Shown: positions 43,795 to 53,534 of the stretch, piece by piece
Position numbering within the stretch: the first letter of the stretch is position 1
Layout of the letters: each line of letters starts with the position of its first letter
NCBI RefSeq assembly: GCF_000018865.1
Contig: NC_010175.1
Span: forward strand, 2,852,001 to 2,916,000
Direction of reading: 5' to 3'
Source of the DNA: Chloroflexus aurantiacus J-10-fl
GTDB taxonomy: Bacteria; Chloroflexota; Chloroflexia; Chloroflexales; Chloroflexaceae
DNA: 64,000 nucleotides
Notes under the pieces: model-generated
Seen by the model: the letters and a program-made list of their open reading frames with translations, nothing else
What the model was told of the DNA's origin: nothing
Database searches by the model: none
Program-made: the position numbers and the translations under genes

Positions 43795-44835
43795 ATGACG
43801 AGTGCGAAGACGCCTCATGCCTTGATTACCGGTGGCGCAGGGTATATTGGTTCTTTACTAACCGGCGTGCTCTTGAATCAGGGCTGGTCGGTAACCGTGG
43901 TAGACGACCTTCTCTTCGGGGGCGCGTCTCTGTTAGGCTACTGGCATCATCCGCGCTTCCGTTTTGCAAAAGGCGATATTTGCGATCCGGCGACCCTGCG
44001 TGCCACCGGTGATGGTATTGCCGTCGGTGATTTGCCACCTGCATCGTTCGATGCGGTCATTCATTTGGCAGCAATTGTCGGTTTTCCAGCCTGTCAGATG
44101 GTAGGGCCGCAGGTCGCCTGGCGCTATAACTTTGAAGGAACCAAACGGGTTTTCGCCGCCGCTGAGGCTGGACGGGTTGGGCGTTTCGTCTTTGCTTCCA
44201 CCTACAGCAATTACGGTCTCTCTCCTGATGGCAAGCCGGTCACCGAAGAGTCGCCGCTGAACCCGCAATCACTCTACGCCGAGACGAAGATTGCGGCCGA
44301 GCAGTTCCTGCGCGAAAACACGGCCGGGGCAGCGACTATGCCGATTCTCTTCCGTTTCGCCACGCTGTTTGGGGTGTCGCCCCGCACACGTTTTGATCTC
44401 ATCATTAACCAGTTCGTCCTCGAAGCGATCACACGCCGCAAACTGATCATCTATCAGCGCGGCTATGCGCGTTCGTTCGTGCACGTGCGCGATGTATGTG
44501 ATGCAATCTTGCTGGGTCTGGAAGCTCCGGAGGCGGTTGTCAATCGCGAGATTTTTAATGTGGGGAGTGATGAGGGGAATTACACCAAGGATGAAATTGT
44601 GGCCCTGGTGCAACGACACGTCGAGGGAACTGTGGTCGAGTACAAAGACTTGACCTTCGGTGGTGATATGCGCGATATTCGCGTTTCGTTTGCCAAAATC
44701 CGGGAACGCCTCGGTTTCCGACCGCGGATTAGCGTCGAACAGGGCATTCGCGAGGTGGCCAGTGTCTTGACGAACGGTGTGATCAAAGACGCACTTGATA
44801 GCCAGTACCGCAACGCTCAGTTCATCGTCCAGTAA
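43795..44835 (+). CDS. NAD-dependent sugar epimerase/dehydratase (extended SDR)
   Basis: 346 residues. The Rossmann motif GGAGYIGSLLTG is at about 13-24, the catalytic Ser region at ASTYSNYG (about 130) and the YAETK catalytic Tyr/Lys at about 161-165. It contains the SDR stretch RSFVHVRDVCDAILLGLE (about 224-241). It interconverts or dehydrates a nucleotide sugar in the cytosol; the product cannot be told. The strong ribosome site GGAGGAGG precedes ATG 43795. It is followed 21 bp later by a second SDR gene, so the two may act in sequence. Confidence 0.88.
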   Translation: MTSAKTPHALITGGAGYIGSLLTGVLLNQGWSVTVVDDLLFGGASLLGYWHHPRFRFAKGDICDPATLRATGDGIAVGDLPPASFDAVIHLAAIVGFPACQMVGPQVAWRYNFEGTKRVFAAAEAGRVGRFVFASTYSNYGLSPDGKPVTEESPLNPQSLYAETKIAAEQFLRENTAGAATMPILFRFATLFGVSPRTRFDLIINQFVLEAITRRKLIIYQRGYARSFVHVRDVCDAILLGLEAPEAVVNREIFNVGSDEGNYTKDEIVALVQRHVEGTVVEYKDLTFGGDMRDIRVSFAKIRERLGFRPRISVEQGIREVASVLTNGVIKDALDSQYRNAQFIVQ

Positions 44836-45864
<1,029 letters not shown>

Positions 45865-45865
45865 T

Positions 45866-46771
45866 ATGACAATGGTACATGGTTCGGCACCAGCAATTAC
45901 CGATCTACCACCACCACCGGCTAACCGGTCGGGCTGGCCGTGGACGGTCGCAACGCCACCGGCTCCCCAGCGGCCAGGTGGGTGGCCGCGTATCACGATT
46001 GTAACACCGTCGTATCAGCAGGCTGCCTACCTGGAAGAGGCCATTCGCTCGGTATTGTTGCAAGGTTATCCGAACCTTGAATACATTGTGATGGATGGCG
46101 GCAGCCGCGATGGTAGTGTTGAGATCATTCGCCGCTACGCACCATGGCTAAGCTACTGGCAATCCAAACCGGATGGTGGTCAATCAGCAGCATTGGCCGA
46201 CGGTTTTGCGCGGGCAACCGGTGAGATCCTGGCCTGGATCAATTCTGATGATCGGTTGCAGCCTGGTGCGCTGCAACGAGTCGGTCGCTTCTTTGCCGAA
46301 CGGCCCTGGCTGGCCTTCGCCAGCGGTGATGTGAATTTCATCGATGCTGAAGGGCGGGTAACAGCCCGGATTTTCGCGTTACCGCCTAATCCGACCCTGA
46401 CTGCACTCCTGGGTGTGCATCGCTGGCCGCAGCAAGGGTGCTTTTGGCGGCGCAGTGTGTATGAACAGGTAGGTGGGGTTGATCGCCAGTTACGTTTCTG
46501 CATGGATCGCGATCTTTTCATTCGCCTCAGCGCAGCCGGTCCCAGCCGCCGTTTGCCCGGTCCGCCGCTCGGTGACTTTCGCCTGCACGAAGAAGCGAAA
46601 ACCGCCACTCTGCATGCGGTCTGGCAGCGCGAGCATGCCCTGCTCCAGCGGCGTTATGGTCAACCGGTTAGTATATACCGCTATGCCGGCCTGCGCATGC
46701 TCTGGTGGCTCTGGCAAAAACACGCCAGTTTGCGGAATCGGCTGTATCGCGCCTACGGTGTAGAGTGCTAG
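45866..46771 (+). CDS. Family 2 glycosyltransferase
   Basis: 301 residues from ATG 45866; upstream codons overlap the epimerase gene and lack family similarity. A proline-rich leader of about 45 residues precedes the GT-A domain RITIVTPSYQQAAYLEEAIR (about 47-66). It has MDGGSRDGSVE, the EILAWINSDDRLQPGAL metal site (about 118-134) and the HRWPQQGCFWRRSVYE pattern common in EPS GT2 enzymes. It adds one sugar; donor unknown. The start lies 1 bp after the preceding stop. Confidence 0.87.
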   Translation: MTMVHGSAPAITDLPPPPANRSGWPWTVATPPAPQRPGGWPRITIVTPSYQQAAYLEEAIRSVLLQGYPNLEYIVMDGGSRDGSVEIIRRYAPWLSYWQSKPDGGQSAALADGFARATGEILAWINSDDRLQPGALQRVGRFFAERPWLAFASGDVNFIDAEGRVTARIFALPPNPTLTALLGVHRWPQQGCFWRRSVYEQVGGVDRQLRFCMDRDLFIRLSAAGPSRRLPGPPLGDFRLHEEAKTATLHAVWQREHALLQRRYGQPVSIYRYAGLRMLWWLWQKHASLRNRLYRAYGVEC

Positions 46772-46783
46772 CAAGGCGATGCG

Positions 46784-48142
46784 ATGATTGTTCCTGGCCC
46801 AATCATTCTGAACCCGATAGAACTGGCGTTGCTCGGATTAGTGTGCCTCTATGCTGTCTGGCGTGGGCGGCCAGAGATTCCGCTGGCGATGTATTTGTCG
46901 GTGGCACTCTGGACTCGCACGGTCTTCGTGGGGCCGAGCGCAGCTACATGGCCGTTGCTGATGACGATTGTACTGGCACTCATCCGGTATCTCCACGTCG
47001 TGCGACCGTGGTCGTTGTTGCCACAGCGACTCGATGCAACCACCCGCCAACTGGTGCCGGCTACCGATTCGTGGATCATACCGTGGATGGGATTGTGGTG
47101 GAGCTGGGCGCTTTGTGTACTCTTTCTGTTTGATTATACGAATAAGATGACAATTGCGCGTCCGGTATTGCTGTTCATTGTCTTTGGCTCGCTCGTTGCC
47201 TTGATGGTGATCCGTGACGCTGGTGCAGCAAGACGGTTTGCACTTGCCTACCTGTTGGCCAGTGCCTATGGGTTGTATGCGGCGCTGCGCTTCATCGATG
47301 TTCCGCTCAGTTATCTGTTAAGTGATCCTGGTCTTTCATCGTTGCCGTATCGGAATCTTGGTATTCGTGAATACAACTTCTTCTCCCACCACTTAAGTAT
47401 TGCGTTTCTGTTGGGACTTGGCCTTTTCCTCCAGGCCCGGCATTTATGGTCGATGATAGCCGTGCTTGCTCTGGCGCTCTTCTGTGGTTACGGAGTATTT
47501 CTTACCGGCGCCCGGCAATCACTCAGCGGGGCGGGATTAGCTGCCAGTTTGATCTTCGCCTGGGCATTGTCGCGTTCGGGCAAGAAGCCCTGGCGCGTAC
47601 CGCTGGCGATTGCTGCAATCGTAGTGATTGTCGTCTTTCTCTATCAGGTTGCTCCCCACCTGGTGGTACGGGAAGGTGAGAGTGGTCTTGGCGAGTCGTT
47701 CAATGTCTTTGAAGATCGCGGTGGTTTGTGGTTGATTGGCTGGAACTATTTTCTCGCTTCACCGGTGTGGGGGTGGGGGTTTGAACAGAAACTCTGGTCA
47801 CACAATATCTTTATCGGTACCCTGGCCGACCAGGGGCTGGTTGGGATGGTGTTCCTGATTGGTTATCTCGTTTGGGCATTGCGTCGGTTGCCGGCGGTCT
47901 GGGCACAGACCCCCAACGATGATCGGTCCATTTGGCGGGTTGTCTTCTTTAGTTTGTTTCTCTTCGCGGTGGTACACGGCCAGGCATCGGGAAATACGAT
48001 GTCAACCGCTCATTTGCACTGGCCGCTTTGGGCAGTGTGGGCACTCAGTATCGGTGTAGCGACGGCTCCTGCTCATCAACCATTGCCGGCACTATGCGAG
48101 TACGTCAGCATGCAGTTACAGCAGGGGTACAGCAATGAATGA
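46784..48142 (+). CDS. O-antigen ligase / Wzy-type polymerase-like membrane protein
   Basis: 452 residues with about ten to twelve hydrophobic helices. The O-antigen ligase domain (about 230-380) includes FLTGARQSLSG (about 242) and ASPVWGWGFEQKLW. The conserved His loop SHNIFIGTLADQGLVGM is near 344. The family either polymerises repeat units (Wzy) or ligates a finished chain to an acceptor (WaaL) on the outer face. Neither a Wzx flippase nor a lipid A acceptor is evident here, while an ABC exporter is. It could therefore attach the exported glycan to a lipid or protein. It overlaps the next gene by 8 bp. Confidence 0.84.
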   Translation: MIVPGPIILNPIELALLGLVCLYAVWRGRPEIPLAMYLSVALWTRTVFVGPSAATWPLLMTIVLALIRYLHVVRPWSLLPQRLDATTRQLVPATDSWIIPWMGLWWSWALCVLFLFDYTNKMTIARPVLLFIVFGSLVALMVIRDAGAARRFALAYLLASAYGLYAALRFIDVPLSYLLSDPGLSSLPYRNLGIREYNFFSHHLSIAFLLGLGLFLQARHLWSMIAVLALALFCGYGVFLTGARQSLSGAGLAASLIFAWALSRSGKKPWRVPLAIAAIVVIVVFLYQVAPHLVVREGESGLGESFNVFEDRGGLWLIGWNYFLASPVWGWGFEQKLWSHNIFIGTLADQGLVGMVFLIGYLVWALRRLPAVWAQTPNDDRSIWRVVFFSLFLFAVVHGQASGNTMSTAHLHWPLWAVWALSIGVATAPAHQPLPALCEYVSMQLQQGYSNE

Positions 48143-49325
48143 CCCGCGGATCACGTTCGGCATGATTGTGCTCAATGGCGAGCCATTTCTACGCTACAAT
48201 TTGCGTGCCATTTACCCCTATGCGCATCAGATCATTGTGGCAGAAGGTGCCAGTCCACGGGCAGCCCACTCGGCCACCCCTGATGGTCATTCACTTGACG
48301 GTACGTTACAAACGTTGTACCGCTTCAAAGCGGAAGAAGACCCTGACGACAAATTGATCATCGTCACTGCCGAGATGTGTGGCCATCCAAATGGCTTCTG
48401 GCCGGGCGAGAAGGACGAACAGAGTCGTGCGTATGCTGAACGGGCAACCGGTGATTGGTTATGGCAGATTGATGTTGATGAGTTTTACCATCCCGCCGAT
48501 ATTGCCCGGGTAGCAGCGTATCTCCAGCAGCATCCCGAAACCAGTTGTCTCTGTTTTCGAGCCTATCATTTCTGGGGTGGCTTTGATTACCTGGCCGATG
48601 GTGGTTTTTTCTGGCATCGACAATACCAGGGCGAGCCGTGGGGCCGTTATCGGCGAGTCTTCCGCTGGCGGCCAGGGTACCGCTACGACAGCCATCGCCC
48701 GCCGACGATTGTGGATGAACGTGGGCGGAATGTGACCCGGCGTCGGATTGTACATGCTGATGCGTTTGGGGTGTGGATGTATCACTACTACATGGTGTTT
48801 CCGCACCAGTATACCCGTAAAGGGGCGTATTACCAGAATCAACCGTGGGAACGCGAGCGTGGTCGTTTGCAGAAAAATCTCGATCTGCTCAGCGAAGTAA
48901 ATCTGACAAACGGCCTGCGGATTATGGATCAGTACGGTACTCGCAACTGGTTGTGTCGTTTTGCTGGCCGCCATCCACAGCCTATCGAAGCGTTACGGGC
49001 TGATATAGCAGCCGGGAGGGTGGTCGTTGAACAACGGCGTACCGACGATATTGAGCGTCTGCTCGCCGATCCGCGCTACGCGCAGATGGTACAGGTAGCC
49101 CAGAAACAGGAACGGCTGCGGGCCTGGCGAGATTATCTGACATACCTGCTCTGGTGGCGACCACGAGCCTCTCTGATTCAATTGGTACGTGAACAGACAC
49201 CACCAGCATTGGTGAGACGATTACCACCAGCGTTGCAAGCCAAATTTATTCCAGAACATCGCCGGCGCTATCAAGCACAATGGGCACGCTATCAGCGTTC
49301 AATCGGTTCAGGAGACGCAACGTGA
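48135..49325 (+). CDS. Glycosyltransferase, GT-A type
   Basis: 396 residues. It starts RITFGMIVLNGEPFLRYNLR and has the DXD-like WLWQIDVDEFYHPADI (about 113-128), typical of a GT2-related group in which an HQIIVAEGA strand precedes a variable loop. The long C-terminal part (about 215-390) is Arg/Trp/Tyr-rich and basic, suggesting membrane contact or acceptor binding. It is coupled to both neighbours: 8 bp overlap with the ligase-like gene and 4 bp (GTGA) with the next. Donor unknown. Confidence 0.82.
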   Translation: MNDPRITFGMIVLNGEPFLRYNLRAIYPYAHQIIVAEGASPRAAHSATPDGHSLDGTLQTLYRFKAEEDPDDKLIIVTAEMCGHPNGFWPGEKDEQSRAYAERATGDWLWQIDVDEFYHPADIARVAAYLQQHPETSCLCFRAYHFWGGFDYLADGGFFWHRQYQGEPWGRYRRVFRWRPGYRYDSHRPPTIVDERGRNVTRRRIVHADAFGVWMYHYYMVFPHQYTRKGAYYQNQPWERERGRLQKNLDLLSEVNLTNGLRIMDQYGTRNWLCRFAGRHPQPIEALRADIAAGRVVVEQRRTDDIERLLADPRYAQMVQVAQKQERLRAWRDYLTYLLWWRPRASLIQLVREQTPPALVRRLPPALQAKFIPEHRRRYQAQWARYQRSIGSGDAT

Positions 49326-50134
49326 AGCAACCACTGTTCAGCATTATTACGATTACCTTGAATTGCGCAGCAGATGCCGAGCAGACGGCACGTAGCGTGC
49401 TGGCACAAGATTTTGCCGACGTTGAATACCTGGTGAAAGATGGCTGTTCAACCGACGGTACAGTCGAGCGTCTCCAGGCTCTCGGTGTGCGGGTGATCGT
49501 TTCTCCTGATACCGGTATTTATGATGCCATGAATCAGGGGGTTGCCCACGCCCGAGGAACGTATGTCTGTTTTCTCAACGCTGGTGATCGGTTTGCTGGG
49601 CCAGACGTGCTCTCGGCAGTGGCGGAGGAGATTGCCCGCAGTGGCGAACCCGATTTTCTCTACGGTGATGTGCGCTCGTTTGTCCAGCATCCGCATCTGG
49701 GAACCGGGCATGCCGGTGCCGGTCGGTTGATTACCTACCCTGATCGGCTCAATCGCTTCTGGCTATACCGCAAAATGATCTGTCAGCAGGTCTGGTTTGT
49801 CCGTCGTGAAATCTATGTTACTCAACCCTTTGCCACCGATTACCGGATTCTGGCCGATTACGCCTATCTGCTCAACATGATCCTGCGGCGGCGCGTGCGT
49901 TATCGACACGTCGCGAAAGAGGTTGCCATCTTCGACGGTGGTGGGGTTAGCAGTCGACGTTCAGCACTGCGTGATGCCGAACGGCAACGGGCATTACAGA
50001 CGGTGTACGCACCATGGGAATTGCGTCTATACGAGACCATCTTTGGGGGAATGCGATGGCTCAACCGCACTCTTATCTACCCGATGATACCGCTGCTGCC
50101 AGAACGGTGGCGCGCCCGGTTGAGCGGCCTTTGA
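49322..50134 (+). CDS. Family 2 glycosyltransferase (WcaA-like)
   Basis: 270 residues from GTG 49322, behind AGGAG and overlapping the previous stop by 4 bp. The GT-A domain begins LFSIITITLNCAADAEQTA, with VKDGCSTDGTVE and the metal site YVCFLNAGDRF (about 80-90). It has the DTGIYDAMNQGVAHARG motif (about 60-76), a hallmark of colanic-acid-type WcaA/WcaE GT2 enzymes. Single domain, no clear helices. Its 3' end overlaps the longest reading of the next gene. Confidence 0.87.
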   Translation: MKQPLFSIITITLNCAADAEQTARSVLAQDFADVEYLVKDGCSTDGTVERLQALGVRVIVSPDTGIYDAMNQGVAHARGTYVCFLNAGDRFAGPDVLSAVAEEIARSGEPDFLYGDVRSFVQHPHLGTGHAGAGRLITYPDRLNRFWLYRKMICQQVWFVRREIYVTQPFATDYRILADYAYLLNMILRRRVRYRHVAKEVAIFDGGGVSSRRSALRDAERQRALQTVYAPWELRLYETIFGGMRWLNRTLIYPMIPLLPERWRARLSGL

Positions 50135-51282
50135 TCGCCCGCCATCGGGTTGTGCATATCTCGACCGTCCATCCACCGTTCGATCAACGCATCTTCTACC
50201 GTGAATGTGCGAGCCTGGCATCAGCCGGTTACGAGACTCATCTCCTGGTACCGTTGCCGGTCACCGAACTGGAGCGCAAGGCGGTTCATTTGCACAGTGT
50301 AGGCGCACCTGCCGAACAACGGTTAGAGCTGGCTTTGAAACGTCGCTGGCAACGGATACGGCGGGCGGCTGCCCTGGCGCGTCAGCTCAGGGCCGATCTC
50401 TACCACCTGCACGATCCCGAATTGATCCCGCTTGGGCTGTGGTTAAAAGCAACGACTGGCGCTCGTGTCGTGTTCGATTGTCACGAAAATAACACGGCAT
50501 ATATCCGTCAGAAGCATCATGTCAATCCTCTGCTGCGCAAGGGATTAGAACTTGGCATAGCTACGCTTGAGCGCCTGGCTGCACGGACCTTCGATGCGAT
50601 TATTACGGCTGATCGCGGTGTGGCCGATCTTTACCTGCGGCAATTTCGCGCCAGGCGGGTAGTGACAGTGCATAATTTTCCGCAGCTCGATCTCTTCCTT
50701 CAACAGCCACCCCCGGCTGAAGATGCACCGTTCGATCTGGTTTACCACGGGACAATCCCGCGCTATCATCTCGAAGTGACGTTCGCAGTTGCCGAAGCAT
50801 TGCGGCGGCGAAGTCGTTGTGTGCGCTGGCTCTTTTTCGGGCGGTGCCCGGAGATCGGGTGGGCGCGGGAAGAGTTGGCCCGTCGTGGCTTGCAAGACGA
50901 TTTCGTGATCGATCCCGATCCGGTGCCACACGATCAGGTGGCACCTCGCGTGCGGCAGGGCCGGATAGGCTTTATTCCCCTTCCGGATCTACCGAAGTTC
51001 CAACACAACATTCCGACCAAGCTGTTTGAGTTCATGGCCCTCGGTATGCCGGTAGTTCTTAGCGATCTGCCACCGAGTCGTCCTTTCGTTGGTGATGGTC
51101 GTTGTGCAATAATGGTGCCACCCGACGATAGCGAAGCCTACGCCAACGCCATCCTGCGCTTACTCGATGACCCGACATTACGACAGGCCATGGGAGCTGA
51201 GGGTCGGCGACGGGTAATTCATGAATACAACTGGCAACGTGAAGCACAATATTTGCTGGCATTATACGCAGAGCTGTTATGA
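50056..51282 (+). CDS. Family 4 glycosyltransferase
   Basis: 408 residues if started at ATG 50056 (GGGGGA upstream). That overlaps the previous gene by 79 bp, and the first 25 residues look unstructured. TTG 50131 would give the 4-bp overlap used by its neighbours and starts just before the conserved RVVHISTVHPPFDQRIFYRE. GT-B fold: N-domain with DLYHLHDPELIPLGLWL, C-domain with KLFEFMALGMPVVLSDLPPS and the donor Glu in DDSEAYANAI. It transfers one sugar from a nucleotide donor. Its stop overlaps the next start by 4 bp (ATGA). Confidence 0.84.
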   Translation: MAQPHSYLPDDTAAARTVARPVERPLIARHRVVHISTVHPPFDQRIFYRECASLASAGYETHLLVPLPVTELERKAVHLHSVGAPAEQRLELALKRRWQRIRRAAALARQLRADLYHLHDPELIPLGLWLKATTGARVVFDCHENNTAYIRQKHHVNPLLRKGLELGIATLERLAARTFDAIITADRGVADLYLRQFRARRVVTVHNFPQLDLFLQQPPPAEDAPFDLVYHGTIPRYHLEVTFAVAEALRRRSRCVRWLFFGRCPEIGWAREELARRGLQDDFVIDPDPVPHDQVAPRVRQGRIGFIPLPDLPKFQHNIPTKLFEFMALGMPVVLSDLPPSRPFVGDGRCAIMVPPDDSEAYANAILRLLDDPTLRQAMGAEGRRRVIHEYNWQREAQYLLALYAELL

Positions 51283-52145
51283 GCAACTATCGCAATCCCC
51301 ATCAGTTGATCATCACTGCCGATGATTATGGCATGTGCCCTGAAGTGAATCGAGCTATTGAAGAATGCCTCGCTGCCGGGGCATTGCGGGCAACTTGTGT
51401 TATGACCAATATGCCGGCATATACCGATGCTGATCGCCTATCGAAGGATTTTCCTTCTGCTTCGATTGGAATCCACTGGACATTGACAGCAGGTACGCCG
51501 GTAGCACCGTTGTCTGAAGTGCCTGATCTGGTTGCCCCCAATGGACAATTCTGGCCGGCGGCAGAGTTTCGGCAGCGCTGGTTGTCGCGTCGCATATCAC
51601 CGACTCAGGTTGTCATTGAATTGCAGGCCCAGCACGCTCGATTTGTTGAACTGATCGGACAGCCTGCATTTTGGAATACTCACCAGAATGTGCATGTGTT
51701 GCCCCGCCTCTTCCCGCTGGTGGTTGATCTGGCCCACCGACTCGGTATTCCGGCTATGCGCTCACACCGGCGGATTACAGCGCCTCGTCATAGTTCGACG
51801 TTGCGGTACTATCTTACCCATCCAATCTACTGGTTAAAGGGGCAAATCATTGCGCGTTGGGCCGCTGCGGCGGAGAAGCGAGGTTTACGGATGCCGGCCG
51901 GTGTGGTGAGCACACCGGGCTTTGGGCCGGGAAAGGTTGCTATCGATCAGATTATAGCGCGCATACCCTGGCCTCGTCGTCTCCCCGCCGAACTGGTTAT
52001 CCACCCGGCAACGCGGGTTATTCCCGGACTCTTCGGGGGTCTAACCGAATCGCGCCTGCGCGAATTTGAAGTCTTTCGCGATCCGACATTAGTAGAGCGA
52101 TTGGCAGCAATGGGCGTACAGCCGGTTGGTTTCGAGGTGCTGTGA
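51279..52145 (+). CDS. ChbG/YdjC-family carbohydrate deacetylase
   Basis: 288 residues. The family opening LIITADDYGMCPEVNRAI (about 9-26) carries the Asp-Asp metal/catalytic pair. GIHWTLTAGTPV (about 64) and FWNTHQNVHVLPRL (about 128) supply the metal histidines, and VVSTPGFGPG follows near 207. ChbG removes an acetyl from chitooligosaccharides; homologues in polysaccharide loci are thought to deacetylate sugar intermediates. It is the second deacetylase-fold gene of the locus (CE4 at 34342). It overlaps both neighbours by 4 bp. Confidence 0.86.
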   Translation: MSNYRNPHQLIITADDYGMCPEVNRAIEECLAAGALRATCVMTNMPAYTDADRLSKDFPSASIGIHWTLTAGTPVAPLSEVPDLVAPNGQFWPAAEFRQRWLSRRISPTQVVIELQAQHARFVELIGQPAFWNTHQNVHVLPRLFPLVVDLAHRLGIPAMRSHRRITAPRHSSTLRYYLTHPIYWLKGQIIARWAAAAEKRGLRMPAGVVSTPGFGPGKVAIDQIIARIPWPRRLPAELVIHPATRVIPGLFGGLTESRLREFEVFRDPTLVERLAAMGVQPVGFEVL

Positions 52146-53530
52146 TGAGATTGGTACCGCTTCCCTCTCAGCAACAACTCTACGATCATTCACCCCGCTG
52201 GTTGCAACGGATTCTGGTGAATGCGGAAGCAGTGCGTCGCGAATGGTTTCGCCGTCACGGTGATTACCGGCGTCTGGTTGCTGAACATAATCCGGCCTGG
52301 TACTTTCGCCCTCGCTCGGATCAAGAGGAATGGCAGCTTCATCGCCTAAACCACTTGCTGGCAGAGGTTCGTCGGCGCGTGCCGTTCTACCGCGATACCT
52401 TACCAGATCGCCCGTTGACCAGCCTTGCTGATCTGACCAGTTTACCAATGCTCAGCAAGGAGCAGGTTCGGCGCAATCCTCTCGCGTTGGTCGCCCCCGA
52501 TCTCAATCGCCGTACTCTTTGGCCGCGCAAAACCAGTGGATCGACCGGAACGCCGCTGACCTTCTACCTTGACCGCGAGGCAACTCGTTACAATCAGGCC
52601 GTAGCCGATGCTGTGCTGGAATCGTTAGATTGTCAGTTTGGTCAACCACGGGCCCGTTTCTCTGGTGCTTACGTGACCCCTTACACCCGTACACAACCAC
52701 CATTTTGGGTCTGGATTGATCTCTACCGTCAATTACAATGCTCGGCCTACCATCTTGCTCCGGCATATTATCCACACTATCTGCAAGCGCTGCGAGACCA
52801 TGCAGTTGTGTATGGCACCGGCTATCCAACGTCGTGGCACCTGCTGGCAACGTACATCCTGGAGAGCGGTGATCGGCCACCGGCGCTACGGGCAATCATC
52901 ACCGATAGCGAAGGTATCTCGCTCGAACAGCAAGCCGTCGTCGAGCAGGCGTTTGGTTGTCCGGTCGTTCAGACCTACGGTACCGGTGAGGTTGGACAGA
53001 TCGCATGGCAATGCGAGCATCATCGTTATCACGTCCTGAGTCGGGCGGCTATCGCCGAGGTCGTTGATGAGCAGGGAAACCCGGTCGCTCCTGGTGAAAC
53101 CGGGCAGATTGTCGTCACCTCATTTGCCAGTTCAGGCACACCGTTTATTCGCTATCAAACCGGCGATCTGGCAACTCTCGCTGCCGATGACTGTCCTTGT
53201 GGTCGGCATAGTCCCTCGTGGCTGGCGATTGAAGGGCGGATTGATGATCGTATCAAGACGCCTGATGGGCGTTGGATTGGACGACTGAGCCATGTGACTA
53301 AGCCGGGGGTGGGCATCAAAGAGAGTCAGATTGCTCAGGTTGCCCATGATCGCATTGTGATCCGCGTGGTACCGGCATCTGATTTTGTCCCGGCTTCGAT
53401 GGAAGCTGTTATCGAAGCGGCACGCCGCTATTTGGGGCCGACGATGCACATCGACTGGGAACTGGTTGAACGCCTGCCACGAACCCGTGCCGGTAAATTG
53501 CGGCACGTCGTGCGCGAGATCGAGGTGTAG
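52142..53530 (+). CDS. CapK/PaaK-like adenylate-forming ligase
   Basis: 462 residues. It has the phenylacetate-CoA ligase family layout: AMP/ATP loop KTSGSTGTPLTFYLDREATR (about 122-141), central VVQTYGTGEVGQIAWQCEHH and the FIRYQTGDLA motif (about 335) followed by a Cys-containing turn (CPCGRHSP). A small C-terminal lid (about 375-460) follows, with the late Lys in RAGKLRHVV. CapK-type members are frequent in capsule loci, where they probably activate an acid for attachment to a sugar; the reaction is unproven. Start is GTG 52142, overlapping the deacetylase by 4 bp. Confidence 0.85.
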   Translation: MMRLVPLPSQQQLYDHSPRWLQRILVNAEAVRREWFRRHGDYRRLVAEHNPAWYFRPRSDQEEWQLHRLNHLLAEVRRRVPFYRDTLPDRPLTSLADLTSLPMLSKEQVRRNPLALVAPDLNRRTLWPRKTSGSTGTPLTFYLDREATRYNQAVADAVLESLDCQFGQPRARFSGAYVTPYTRTQPPFWVWIDLYRQLQCSAYHLAPAYYPHYLQALRDHAVVYGTGYPTSWHLLATYILESGDRPPALRAIITDSEGISLEQQAVVEQAFGCPVVQTYGTGEVGQIAWQCEHHRYHVLSRAAIAEVVDEQGNPVAPGETGQIVVTSFASSGTPFIRYQTGDLATLAADDCPCGRHSPSWLAIEGRIDDRIKTPDGRWIGRLSHVTKPGVGIKESQIAQVAHDRIVIRVVPASDFVPASMEAVIEAARRYLGPTMHIDWELVERLPRTRAGKLRHVVREIEV

Positions 53531-53534
53531 TACG

